The notes beneath the pieces are model-generated. The model worked only from the letters and a program-made list of their open reading frames with translations. It was not told the DNA's origin and searched no databases. From NCBI GenBank assembly GCA_004193285.1, contig SECP01000057.1, positions 1 through 56,578 of the forward strand: DNA of 56,578 bases, in the 5' to 3' direction. The stretch is from Myxococcales bacterium. Its GTDB lineage: Bacteria; Myxococcota_A; Polyangia; Polyangiales; Polyangiaceae. This document shows, piece by piece, positions 16,683-24,719 of this stretch. The position numbers and the translations under genes are program-made. Every line of letters begins with the position of its first letter. Within the stretch, counting starts at the first letter, position 1.

Positions 16683-18509
16683 ATGAAATTCGACGCGCCC
16701 TATTGCCTGACTCACCAGGACGGCAAGACCCACTACGCATCCGGTGAAATCCGAAAGCAACGTCTGCTTTCCGAGGTCCCGAGGCGTGGGCGCTGGCCGG
16801 TGCTGAGCATGGTGCCGTTCACCCAGCTGCGTGAGCGCGGGTTCGAGGTGCACGACGCCGGCGAAGAGATTTTGTCGCTCGTCCCCAGCGAGTACCGTGA
16901 GGTGTCGCTCGCAGACGTCGTTCCGGGCCAAGCGCCCCAGGTACGGACTCTGGGCGCTCCCACCTTCGAGATGGACGACGCCGAGTTCGAGGCCAACGTC
17001 GCGCGGTTGATCAAGGAAGAGATCTGCCAGGGCGAGGGCTCGAACTTTCTGCTCTCGCGCAAGGCGCGCGTCACGATTGCGGAGTTCGATTGGAAGGTGG
17101 CCAACACCATCTTCCAGCGCTTGGCTCGCAGCGAGTTCGGCGCCTACATGACCTTCTGTTTCTTCGATGGGGAGCGCTTCTTCGTCGGCTCCTCTCCGGA
17201 GCGCCACGTCACCATCCGCAAGGGGGTGGTGCGCATGAACCCGATCTCCGGCACTTTGCCGCGCAGCTTGCTCAAGCAGCGCTCGGATTTGATCGAGTTC
17301 TTGTCCGACGCGAAGGAGGTCAACGAGCTGTTCCAGGTCGTGGACGAAGAGCTGAAGATGATGTCCCGCATTTGCAGCTCCGGGGGCGACGTACATGGCC
17401 CGTACCTGAAGGAGATGAGCTCGCTCATCCATACGGAGTACGTGCTGCAAGGCCACACCGACGGCGACTACATGGACGCGTTTCGGGACTCCATGTTTGC
17501 CGCCACCATGATCGGCAGCCCGCTGGAGAACGCGGCGCGCGTGATCAAGAAGTACGAGCGCGAGTCGCGCCGCTACTACTCGAGCGCCCTCCTCGTCACC
17601 GGCTTCGACGAAGACGGTCAGGAGTACCTGGATAGCGCGATCACGATCCGCACCATGGAGGTCTCGCTACGCGGTGAGGCCACCATCCAAAGCGGCGCCA
17701 GCATCGTTCGCGACTCCGTGCCCGAGAACGAATGCCGCGAGGTGAAGACGAAAGCCGCTGGTGTACTCCGCGCCATCGAGACCAGCGAGCCCGCCAAGCC
17801 GTACCTCGCTCAGTTCCGCGACGCCAAGGTGGACCAAGTGCTGGAGTCGCGAAACAAGTACCTCTCCCGCTTCTGGATGGAGAAGCAGCACCACTCCTAC
17901 GTGGAGCCGCGCGTGGAGGGCAAATCGATCCTCATCATCGACAACGAGGACGAGTTCACTCACATGCTCAAGCACGTGCTCACCCATCTGGGCATGCGCG
18001 CGCGCGTGGTGGACCACCGCGAGGCGGAGCCCCTCGTGCACGGGGCCGAGCTCGTGCTCGTCGGCCCCGGCCCCGGGGACCCGACGGACCTCGCCGACCC
18101 GAAGATGAAGATCGTGCACGGTATCGTGCAGGGCCTGCTCGACCGCAAAGCAAAGTTCATGGCCGTCTGCTTGGGCCACCAGATCTTGAGCCACCGGCTC
18201 GGCATGCGGGTAGAGCCGACGGACCCGCCGCTACAAGGCGTGCAAATGTCGATCGACCTGTTCGGTCGGCGCGAGCCCGTCGGCTTTTACAACACCTTCT
18301 TTGCACAAAGGCCGGCTTCACCGATCGCGGGCGTGGAGATCGCCAGCGAGCCGGACGGGCGAGTGACCGCGCTGCGCTCCGAGAACTTTTGTAGCTTCCA
18401 GTTCCACGTGGAGTCCGTTTTGACCACGAACTCCGTGCCGATCCTGAGGGACGCGCTGCTCTGGCTCGTCGCCGGCAAGGTGCCGAGCGAGCCGCCCGCC
18501 GCTGGCTGA
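16683..18509 (+). CDS. PhzE-like fused chorismate-aminating synthase (anthranilate or ADIC synthase)
   Basis: One polypeptide of 608 residues combining a chorismate-binding TrpE-type domain (about 80-400) with a class I glutamine amidotransferase (about 415-600). Key features are SSPERHVTIRKGVVRMNPISGTLPR in the synthase half, and in the amidotransferase half the oxyanion loop VGPGPGDPTD, nucleophile Cys496 in AVCLGHQIL, and His575/Glu577 in FQFHVESVLT. Length, domain order and the MNPISGT and GPGPGDPTD variants resemble PhzE (2-amino-2-deoxyisochorismate synthase of phenazine pathways) more than standard TrpE/TrpG. No other trp or phz gene lies nearby, so the product could feed an unlinked pathway. 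The start at 16683 is the first ATG; no clear ribosome site precedes it. Confidence 0.85.
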   Translation: MKFDAPYCLTHQDGKTHYASGEIRKQRLLSEVPRRGRWPVLSMVPFTQLRERGFEVHDAGEEILSLVPSEYREVSLADVVPGQAPQVRTLGAPTFEMDDAEFEANVARLIKEEICQGEGSNFLLSRKARVTIAEFDWKVANTIFQRLARSEFGAYMTFCFFDGERFFVGSSPERHVTIRKGVVRMNPISGTLPRSLLKQRSDLIEFLSDAKEVNELFQVVDEELKMMSRICSSGGDVHGPYLKEMSSLIHTEYVLQGHTDGDYMDAFRDSMFAATMIGSPLENAARVIKKYERESRRYYSSALLVTGFDEDGQEYLDSAITIRTMEVSLRGEATIQSGASIVRDSVPENECREVKTKAAGVLRAIETSEPAKPYLAQFRDAKVDQVLESRNKYLSRFWMEKQHHSYVEPRVEGKSILIIDNEDEFTHMLKHVLTHLGMRARVVDHREAEPLVHGAELVLVGPGPGDPTDLADPKMKIVHGIVQGLLDRKAKFMAVCLGHQILSHRLGMRVEPTDPPLQGVQMSIDLFGRREPVGFYNTFFAQRPASPIAGVEIASEPDGRVTALRSENFCSFQFHVESVLTTNSVPILRDALLWLVAGKVPSEPPAAG

Positions 18510-18515
18510 GAGTGG

Positions 18516-18535
18516 GGGCTGCCAAAGTGCAGCCC
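18516..18535. terminator. Hairpin between convergent genes
   Basis: A perfect 7-bp stem GGGCTGC/GCAGCCC with a 6-base loop lies between the stops of the PhzE-like gene (18509) and the opposing small membrane-protein gene (18547). The stem is identical to the one at 648-667, and both are followed by AAG. Probably a bidirectional terminator. Confidence 0.45.
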
Positions 18536-18546
18536 AAGTCCGCGCG

Positions 18547-18882
18547 TCAGCCAGGCGCTGTTTCCGGCGAAAGAGCCCACGCGGTTGCCAAGAACACCAG
18601 GCACCCAGCGGCGGTGACGAAGAGCCAGGGCCGGAGCTTGCCGGGCGGCACGAGCACGGCGGCGAGCCACAGCAGCGTGGCCGTGATGAGCACGCCGTGG
18701 AGCGGGCCCCACGCTGCGGGCAGGCGAACGTACGAATGGTGTAGGGGGCCGAGCGAGGCGAGCTTCACCAAGCGCATGCGTCGATCGGTCACCTTTTCCA
18801 GGAGGATCATCAACGATGCCCAGCTCACGATCGTCAGGAAGGCGACGAATACGTCGAGCCGGTGGATGCCCTGCGCAGTCAT
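18547..18882 (-). CDS. Small integral membrane protein
   Basis: 111 residues with about three hydrophobic helices (FVAFLTIVSWASLMILLE; HGVLITATLLWLAAVLVP; PWLFVTAAGCLVFLATAWAL) and a basic loop (DRRMRLVKL). No family recognised. The ATG at 18882 overlaps the stop of the upstream small-protein gene (ATGA), so the two are translationally coupled. A slightly upstream start at 18894 is possible but lies inside the upstream gene. The pairing of a glycine-zipper small protein with a tiny membrane protein could be an effector/immunity or toxin/antitoxin-like unit, but nothing in the sequence proves that. Confidence 0.6.
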   Translation of the reverse strand: MTAQGIHRLDVFVAFLTIVSWASLMILLEKVTDRRMRLVKLASLGPLHHSYVRLPAAWGPLHGVLITATLLWLAAVLVPPGKLRPWLFVTAAGCLVFLATAWALSPETAPG

Positions 18883-19256
18883 TCCTTCAAGCAATCCGAT
18901 AAGGCGCGCAGTTTTTGGCCCTCGCTGTAGCTCACGCCGGAGACTGCAGCGAGCCCCAGCGCGACGCCCAACGGGCCGGCGAGCGCGGTGCCCAGCACCA
19001 TGCCCCCGACTGCACCGGCAACTTCGAGCGCACCGTACGCGGCGGTGACGCCCTCACTCACGCAGCTCCGAGCAGCCTTTGCCGCGTCGTGCGCCTTCAC
19101 GAGGCGCTCCGCCGACTCTGCCTGGCCCTCGATGTAGACGGGAGGGATGGAGATGGGCGGCGACGAGGCGCGGCCTGCCGCAGGTGCGGCGTCTCCTTCG
19201 CTCTCGACGGGGGGAATGGTGACGGGTGAAGCATTGACTCCAACTGGCGTCGGCAT
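18879..19256 (-). CDS. Hypothetical small protein with glycine-zipper helix
   Basis: 125 residues. The N-terminal third is Pro/Val/Ile-rich (NASPVTIPPVESEG; PISIPPVYIEGQ, with two PP-V repeats), then a charged helix (ESAERLVKAHDAAKAARS), a glycine-zipper-like hydrophobic segment (GAVGGMVLGTALAGPLGVALGLAAVSG) and a short polar end. There is no classical signal peptide. The hydrophobic segment could insert in a membrane. It is coupled by ATGA overlap to the small membrane protein downstream. A purine-rich AAAGGAGAC stretch upstream of the ATG on the coding strand is a good ribosome site. I know of no characterised homologue. Confidence 0.62.
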   Translation of the reverse strand: MPTPVGVNASPVTIPPVESEGDAAPAAGRASSPPISIPPVYIEGQAESAERLVKAHDAAKAARSCVSEGVTAAYGALEVAGAVGGMVLGTALAGPLGVALGLAAVSGVSYSEGQKLRALSDCLKE

Positions 19257-19377
19257 GGCGAGTCTCCTTTCCCCCTGGTCGGACGCCGCGAATCTCAGTT
19301 GCGAACTTTCTCGCCGAGGGAGCGACGAGCTCGGGCGTCAAGTAGTCCCGCTCCAGACACCGTGGTAAACGTCTGCA

Positions 19378-19947
19378 ATGGTCGTCGCGTTTCCGCAGCA
19401 CCACTACTCGTTCGAAGATTATCTCGCGGTCGAGGAGATGGGGCCGGTGCGCCACGAATTCTTGGGTGGAGCCATCGTCGCCATGGCCGGTGGGACGCCG
19501 GAGCATGCGGCGCTCTCCGCCGCAGTCGTGGTGCTACTGGGCACGCACCTGCGAGGCAAGCCCTGTCGCCCCTACAGTGCTGACCTGAGGCTTCGAGTTC
19601 CCGCGACTGGGCTAGCGACGTATGCGGACGCTGCGGTAGTGTGCGGCGAGGCCGAGCGAGACCCGCAGTCGCCGACGCATGTGACCAACCCCACGCTCGT
19701 CGTGGAGGTGCTTAGCCCCAGTACGGAAGAGTACGATCGCGGCGACAAGCGCCAGCACTACCAGCAGCTCGCGTCCCTCCAAGATTATGTGCTGGTCGCT
19801 CAAAATGGGCGTCGGGTGGAAGTCTTTTCGCGCTCGCCGCGCGGCGAATGGCATCACCGCGTGTTCGCGGCTGGGGAGTCGGCGTCACTGCCATGTATCG
19901 ATTGCACATTCGAGGTGGACGAGCTCTACGTCGCGGCGGGCTTGTAA
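19378..19947 (+). CDS. Uma2-family (DUF820) putative restriction-endonuclease-fold protein
   Basis: 189 residues. This family has a PD-(D/E)XK nuclease-like fold. Visible features: the opening YSFEDYLAVEEMGPVRHEFLGGAIVAMAGGTPEHA, the acidic strand ATYADAAVVCGE, and the core TLVVEVLSPSTEEYDRGDKRQHYQQL carrying the catalytic-type E...D...K residues. Such genes are abundant and scattered in cyanobacteria and myxobacteria, often as singletons, and the biological role is unknown. Here it stands alone between unrelated genes. Confidence 0.85.
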   Translation: MVVAFPQHHYSFEDYLAVEEMGPVRHEFLGGAIVAMAGGTPEHAALSAAVVVLLGTHLRGKPCRPYSADLRLRVPATGLATYADAAVVCGEAERDPQSPTHVTNPTLVVEVLSPSTEEYDRGDKRQHYQQLASLQDYVLVAQNGRRVEVFSRSPRGEWHHRVFAAGESASLPCIDCTFEVDELYVAAGL

Positions 19948-20001
19948 CGCCCGGTCGGTGGACGAAAGCGATCAGGTGTTGTACGGCTGGACCCGGTTGT
20001 A

Positions 20002-22518
20002 ATGACGATGCGGAGGCTGGCGGCGGGCTCTGTGGTGGCGGCGTGGCTCTTGGGAGCGTGCGCGGATGGAGACGCGTTGTTCAGCGGTGGCAGCGGCGGC
20101 ATGCCGAACGGCGGAGCGGATGGCGGCGAGCCTGCGAGCACAGGCGGAGTCGGCGGCGCTGCCACGTCCGCCGGAGGCGCGGGGCTGGCTGGCGAACCTG
20201 CCTCGGACGGCGGCTCCACTGCCGGCTCGGCGCCTGCTCCTGGCGGAGAAGGGGGCGCGGCAGGAGCGCCCACTCTAGCGAGCTGCCCCGCAGGCGCGCT
20301 CGGGTTCTGCGACGACGGCAACTCCTGCACCCAGGACCGGTGTGATCCGGAGCTCGGCTGCATCCACGAAGCGCTCGCTGATGGCGCCGCCTGCGACGAC
20401 GGGAGTGTTTGCACCGAGCAAGACAGCTGCGTAGCCGGCACCTGCCAGGGGCGCTCCCGCTCGAGCCTCCCGGCGCTTCGAGGCTCAGTGCGCAGTTTTG
20501 GCGCGTTTTTGGAGGGGGGACCAGAGTACCAAGGCTTGGCAGCAGTGCTGTCCAGCTCGCGCCTGATTTTCGCCGAGCCACTGGCTCTCGGCTTCGCGCT
20601 TCGGCTCGTCAGCGCGGAAGACGAGCTGCAGCTGCTGGACGAAACGCTGACGACGGTGCCGCTGGAGACGAGGCAGGCGGGCAACATCGGCGACAGCACG
20701 CTCGGTACGCACCTCGTACCGTTGACTGAATCGCGCTTTGCGCTCGTGAGCACGGGCTGGTCCATCGAAATCTACGACGTCGTAGACGACGAGCTGAAGC
20801 TCAGCTCTCAGGCGCGGCTGAGCCACACCAATCTCATCGCAGGCGCGGCGGGGTTCGGCGAGCACCTGTACCTCTGCGGGTCCGGGCTGGAGACGTTCGA
20901 CGTGCCGCTCGCATCGGCCCCCGTTCGCGTTTCGAGCCTCGAGGTTCCTTGGCCCTGCAACGGCCTGTCGCTCACGCCAGATCACCAGAGGTTGTACGCG
21001 GCGACCACCCGGGACATCCGCCAACTGTCTTTGACGGACCCCGCCTCTCCCGGGCTGGACGACGAGATCATCGAGCCTGCGCACTACTACACCAGCGTCG
21101 CCACGGACGGCTCGAGCATCGCCGCGCTCGAGGACGTGTTCCTGCAAGTCACGGGGGACGCGACGCTCTGGGACGCGAGTAATCTGCGCGAGCGACGGCG
21201 CTTCGCTTACACGGACGGGGTCTCCATTCCGCTGTCCATCGGCTTCGTTGGCGGCGGCTTGCAAGTCGTGACTCAGCGTACGTCCGGTGACCGCCGCACA
21301 CTGGTGGCGGAGCTGCATTCCCAAAACGGCAGCAACGCCGACCCAATCGCGGAGTTGACCCTGCGTGCGTACTCGGAGCCGGCCGCGGACCACGTGCAAG
21401 GTTTCGCGACTATCGGTCGTCCGGGGGCGTCGCTCTCCGTGGTGCCGCCCACGCGCCAAGTCCTCCGCGTCGGAGCCGGCAAGCTGGAGGAGCTGCACGG
21501 GGTGGCCCAGGGTAATCTTTCGCGCGTCGTTGCTGCGGGCCCGAGCAGGGTCGCGGTTTACGGCTCATCCTCCACTCATTTGCTGGACGTCTCCGAGCCA
21601 GACGTGCCCCGCATCGTGGCTGGCGGCCTGGTGAGTGCAGGCTCCACGGGCCCGCTGTGGGTCACGCTCGGTAGCGACAGCGCACCGCCTCAGCCGCTCA
21701 GCGTCGAGGAGTCGCGGAACGCCATCCCGAATCGGACGGATTTCGCGGTCACGCAGCTCGAGCAAACGGGGGAGGCTGCGCCGCGGCCCGTAGGTAGCTT
21801 CGCCCTCCACGGCACCGGCGCTCAGCACCTCTTCGCTTCGGGGCTCCTCTTCTCTTTTTCCAAGGCAGATGCGGGGACCGAGCTCACCACCTTCGAGCTG
21901 CCTCGCAGCGCAGGGTCCGGCGCGCAGCTTCGCCCCATCGAGACTCAGGTGCTGTCGCTGGCGCCGGCGCTGGCACGCACATACGCGGTAGATGCCTCGA
22001 AGAGCGCGCTCATCGTGGCAAGCTCGCCCGACGCGGACCGCACTCACGTGCAAGTGAGCTGGCTCCAGCGCTCGGACGGGCAGTGGCACCCGCGCGGCGA
22101 GCTCACCCTTCCGACCGCCTTCGATCGGCCAAATTCTGCGGATTTTTTGGCGGTTCGCGGCTCTACGGTCGCGCTCGTCTCCGAACGCAACCGCCGGGTG
22201 GACGTGCTGGAGCTCACGAAGGACGGGCTGGCGATACGGGCCACCCGCGACTTCGAAGCCGAGTACACGGGGCCGCCCTACGAGAGCTGGGACATCTGGG
22301 GCATCGTTGGCGTGGATGGGAACGTGGTCTACCTGCGCAGCACGTTCTGGGATGACGACGGGTCGCGCGCGCGGGTGCTCGGCCTGGACTTGGCGAGCTT
22401 GAAGACAGTCGCGACCTACGACCTACCGGAGGCGGTATCGAGCATGGCCGTGAGTGACGGCCAGCTCGTTTTCGGTTCGACCAGCCACGTCGTTCTCGCC
22501 AGCCCGTACTGCGAGTAG
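20002..22518 (+). CDS. Large secreted lipoprotein with propeller-like repeats
   Basis: 838 residues. Lipobox LLGAC (near residue 20), followed by a Gly/Ala/Ser linker to about 93. Next comes a myxobacterial-type cysteine repeat (CDDGNSCTQDRCDPELGCIHEALADGAACDDGSVC...CVAGTCQG, about 104-152). The remainder is beta-rich with repeated units containing IYDV, TFDVPL, LLDVSEPDVPRIV and similar phrases, as in LVIVD/propeller-type proteins. A final IWGIVGVDGNVVYLRSTFWDDDG resembles the closing blade. Function unknown; probably a cell-surface binding or scaffold protein. A second ATG two codons downstream (20008) is an equally good start. It converges with the FG-GAP-like gene. Confidence 0.7.
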   Translation: MTMRRLAAGSVVAAWLLGACADGDALFSGGSGGMPNGGADGGEPASTGGVGGAATSAGGAGLAGEPASDGGSTAGSAPAPGGEGGAAGAPTLASCPAGALGFCDDGNSCTQDRCDPELGCIHEALADGAACDDGSVCTEQDSCVAGTCQGRSRSSLPALRGSVRSFGAFLEGGPEYQGLAAVLSSSRLIFAEPLALGFALRLVSAEDELQLLDETLTTVPLETRQAGNIGDSTLGTHLVPLTESRFALVSTGWSIEIYDVVDDELKLSSQARLSHTNLIAGAAGFGEHLYLCGSGLETFDVPLASAPVRVSSLEVPWPCNGLSLTPDHQRLYAATTRDIRQLSLTDPASPGLDDEIIEPAHYYTSVATDGSSIAALEDVFLQVTGDATLWDASNLRERRRFAYTDGVSIPLSIGFVGGGLQVVTQRTSGDRRTLVAELHSQNGSNADPIAELTLRAYSEPAADHVQGFATIGRPGASLSVVPPTRQVLRVGAGKLEELHGVAQGNLSRVVAAGPSRVAVYGSSSTHLLDVSEPDVPRIVAGGLVSAGSTGPLWVTLGSDSAPPQPLSVEESRNAIPNRTDFAVTQLEQTGEAAPRPVGSFALHGTGAQHLFASGLLFSFSKADAGTELTTFELPRSAGSGAQLRPIETQVLSLAPALARTYAVDASKSALIVASSPDADRTHVQVSWLQRSDGQWHPRGELTLPTAFDRPNSADFLAVRGSTVALVSERNRRVDVLELTKDGLAIRATRDFEAEYTGPPYESWDIWGIVGVDGNVVYLRSTFWDDDGSRARVLGLDLASLKTVATYDLPEAVSSMAVSDGQLVFGSTSHVVLASPYCE

Positions 22519-22542
22519 CGCGGCGTTCACGGCTCGGCGCGC

Positions 22543-23661
22543 CTACGGCAGGTCCACGATCGTCGGCAGGGTGCCGTAGCGGAGCAAGTTGATGTCCACG
22601 AGGAGGGAGCTTCCAGACAGCTCAACGGCGTGCGAGGCGCTCGCGTCGATGATGGCGCTGAGAGCCCAGCGATTGCCGGTGAGCTCGTACAGGTAGTTGC
22701 CCGGGATGTACGAGGCGTAGGGGTAGGAGGGGCGCCGGGCGCTGATGACGAGGCGTTCGCCTTGGAGATCGAGCGCGTTGCCGAAGGCGCGGTAGTTGCC
22801 GTCCGGCGGCACGGGGTTGGTGAGGAGCTCGACCGTGCGCCACTGCAGGCCGCGCCGCGCGTACGTTTGAACGACGCCGGGGCGCGTCACGTCCAGCCCC
22901 GGCACGTCCGGCGCGCCGACCGCGATGCGGTCCCGATCGATCGCGAGAGCGGTACCGAAGCCTCCGCCGGCCGCCGCGGGCGGAGCGGGGAGCTTTTGCA
23001 CGAAGAGCCAGACGCCTAGCAGGCGCTGAAAGATGAACACGGCGCCGTCCGTGTCGTCGCCACCGGCGATGATGGCCGTGTTGCGGTCTAGCTCGACGGG
23101 ACCGCTGAGGTAGCCGTCCACGGAGCGCGGCAGCTTGAGAGTGGCACGCTGACGGAAGAGGCCGCCCGCGCCTTTTTCGTAGGCCGCGAAGTTGCCGTCC
23201 GCGCCCGTGCTGACGAGGATTCCGTTCTCGAGGTCGACCGACCCGGTGCTCGGCAAGGTCTGCCGGTAGCTCCAGGTCGTGCCGGTGCGATGGTAGACGA
23301 GCAGGCCACCGAGTTGCCCTCCGGAGACGACGAGATCGTCGCCTTGGAGCGCCAGGTGATCTCCAAACTCGGGATCCCTCGGGTCTTCGCCAGCGTCCGG
23401 GTGGAGCAGCACGGCTTGCTGCGACCACGCGCCGGCCGCGTCACGCACGAAGACGTAAACGGCGGGGTACTGCGCACCAACGGCTGCGAGCGTGTCCCCG
23501 TCGAAGGCGGAGAGCTTGAAGCATGCGAACTCGAAGCACGGGCTGGGAGTTGCGCCTTCCAGCGTGAAGCTGGGCGAGATGAGCGGCAGGTCCTGCGCGG
23601 ACGCAGGGCACGACAAAGTGAGGCCGACAGCGATTCCGACGAACGCGAGTGTGCGCATCAT
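22543..23661 (-). CDS. Secreted FG-GAP/integrin-like beta-propeller protein
   Basis: 372 residues with a Sec signal peptide (MMRTLAFVGIAVGLTLSCPASA-Q). The mature part has repeated units of the integrin-alpha/FG-GAP type: an FGDHLALQGDDLVVSG phrase, GGFGTALAIDRDRIAVGAP, and AFGNALDLQGERLVISA, alternating with VYVFVRDAAGAW-, VFIFQRLLGVW- and VVQTYARRG-type strands. Such proteins form extracellular propellers and are common in myxobacteria; ligands are unknown. Two adjacent ATGs (23661 and 23658) are possible; the first has an AGAGGGA ribosome site at good spacing. Monocistronic and convergent with the large lipoprotein gene. Confidence 0.75.
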   Translation of the reverse strand: MMRTLAFVGIAVGLTLSCPASAQDLPLISPSFTLEGATPSPCFEFACFKLSAFDGDTLAAVGAQYPAVYVFVRDAAGAWSQQAVLLHPDAGEDPRDPEFGDHLALQGDDLVVSGGQLGGLLVYHRTGTTWSYRQTLPSTGSVDLENGILVSTGADGNFAAYEKGAGGLFRQRATLKLPRSVDGYLSGPVELDRNTAIIAGGDDTDGAVFIFQRLLGVWLFVQKLPAPPAAAGGGFGTALAIDRDRIAVGAPDVPGLDVTRPGVVQTYARRGLQWRTVELLTNPVPPDGNYRAFGNALDLQGERLVISARRPSYPYASYIPGNYLYELTGNRWALSAIIDASASHAVELSGSSLLVDINLLRYGTLPTIVDLP

Positions 23662-23831
23662 GGTGGTTCCCTCTCGAGAGCGATCCGTAAAGAACTCTCG
23701 TGTCTAGGAACAGACACCTTGGCGCCGCGTGGCGCGTTTGCGATTCCGACGCTCGCCTGACGGTTGAGCGGCTCCATCGTCGATCTCGGCTCAGCCGGCG
23801 ACGAGGAAAAGGGTCGAGCGCGGGCGGCTGA

Positions 23832-23851
23832 CGGGAGCTGTGAGGCTCCCG
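23832..23851 (-). terminator. Hairpin downstream of the RNA-binding protein gene
   Basis: A 7-bp stem CGGGAGC/GCTCCCG with a 6-base loop lies 26 bases after the stop of the minus-strand RRM gene. There is no T-tract. Assigned as a candidate terminator by position. Confidence 0.35.
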
Positions 23852-23876
23852 GCGCCCGCGCTTTACCGGGTGTTAA

Positions 23877-24239
23877 TTACCAGCGATTGCCGCCGCCGCC
23901 GCCGCCGCCACGGCCGCCGCCGCCGCCGCCGCCACCGCCGCGGAAGCCACCGCCGCCGCCGCCGCCGCCGCGACCACCGCCGCCGCCACCGGGGCGCTCT
24001 TCGGCTTCGTTGACCTTGAGGGTGCGACCGTCCAGGTCAGCGCCGTTCATGGCGGCCATGGCGCCGTTCGCCTCGGGCTGCGAGCCCATGGTGACGAAGC
24101 CGAAGCCGCGCGACTGGCCGGTGGTGCGATCCGAGACGACGTGCACGTCAACGACTTCGCCGTGAGGGCTGAAGGCGTCGCGGAGCGTTTGCTCGGTGGC
24201 GTGGAAGCTGAGGTTGCCGACGTAGAGACGATTTCCCAT
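23877..24239 (-). CDS. RRM-domain RNA-binding protein with glycine-rich tail
   Basis: 120 residues. Residues 1-80 form one RNA recognition motif: RNP2 is LYVGNL (4-9) and RNP1 is RGFGFVTM (about 45-52). The C-terminal 38 residues are almost only glycine with scattered arginines (RGG-like), encoded by GGC-type codons. This is the layout of bacterial Rbp proteins in cyanobacteria and of myxobacterial RRM proteins, which bind RNA and are often cold- or stress-inducible. The ATG at 24239 begins directly at MGNRLYVGNL; the open frame continues upstream to 24542 but without family-like sequence. A hairpin and a long untranslated-looking region precede it. Confidence 0.9.
   Translation of the reverse strand: MGNRLYVGNLSFHATEQTLRDAFSPHGEVVDVHVVSDRTTGQSRGFGFVTMGSQPEANGAMAAMNGADLDGRTLKVNEAEERPGGGGGGRGGGGGGGGFRGGGGGGGGGRGGGGGGGNRW
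23884..23992. repeat. GGC-type microsatellite-like tract encoding poly-Gly tail
   Basis: Nearly uninterrupted CCG/CCA-type triplets on the plus strand (GGC/GGT on the coding strand) encode the glycine-rich tail of the RRM protein. Arginine codons break it at intervals. Such tracts are prone to length variation. Confidence 0.85.
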
Positions 24240-24719
24240 AGTGTTCTCGTAACTGGCCCATGCTGATCGCTGATTACGGCGGGGCCGCGCCGTAGAGCGA
24301 TTGAGTAATGAAAAGCGTAAGGAAAAAGGGATGAGGGGGCGCGCGCTCAGGCGAGCGGGTCGGGCTGAACGTTCACCGAGCGGCGTACGCAAATCAGCGA
24401 GGGACACGACGCGCTCACATTCGAGCCCATCGCGCCGCGGGCTGCGGGAGCGCCATTTCGGTAGTTCATTCGATCCAGTCTGCCTAGAGAGGGCTTGCGG
24501 CTCAGCGAGAAGCAGGAGCCCCTCCGCCGCGCGGATCGACACGTGCTGGGACCGCTAACTCGTGCAGCGGCCACCTTGAGCGCGAGACCGTACTCGATTT
24601 CATTTGCTCGGTCAACGATCGGCCGGCCTACGATTCACGAAGGCGGTTTCGATGGGGAATTTCGCGGGGCGATTCGCCGCGGAGCCGCCGCGTTTCCGGT
24701 GGATCGGCTCGCCAATTGG
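24240..24719. other. Non-coding stretch upstream of the RRM gene
   Basis: 480 bases between the RRM start and the stop of the DUF1552 gene, both on the minus strand. Short open frames here have neither family-like sequence nor ribosome sites. The part nearest the RRM gene is less GC-rich (around 24300-24335) and probably contains its promoter and leader; a hairpin is listed separately. I see nothing definite in 24340-24719. Confidence 0.5.
24275..24294 (-). promoter_or_regulatory. Hairpin in the leader region of the RRM gene
   Basis: A perfect 7-bp inverted repeat (TACGGCG/CGCCGTA) with a 6-base loop lies 35 bases upstream of the RRM start codon. In a transcript it would sit in the leader, where it might affect translation or serve as an autoregulatory RNA target. 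Only the symmetry and position are visible. Confidence 0.35.

Noticed and set aside
24347..24574. Short minus-strand frame in the gap upstream of the RRM gene
   Set aside because: No ribosome site, no family features and poor fit to the codon pattern of neighbours.
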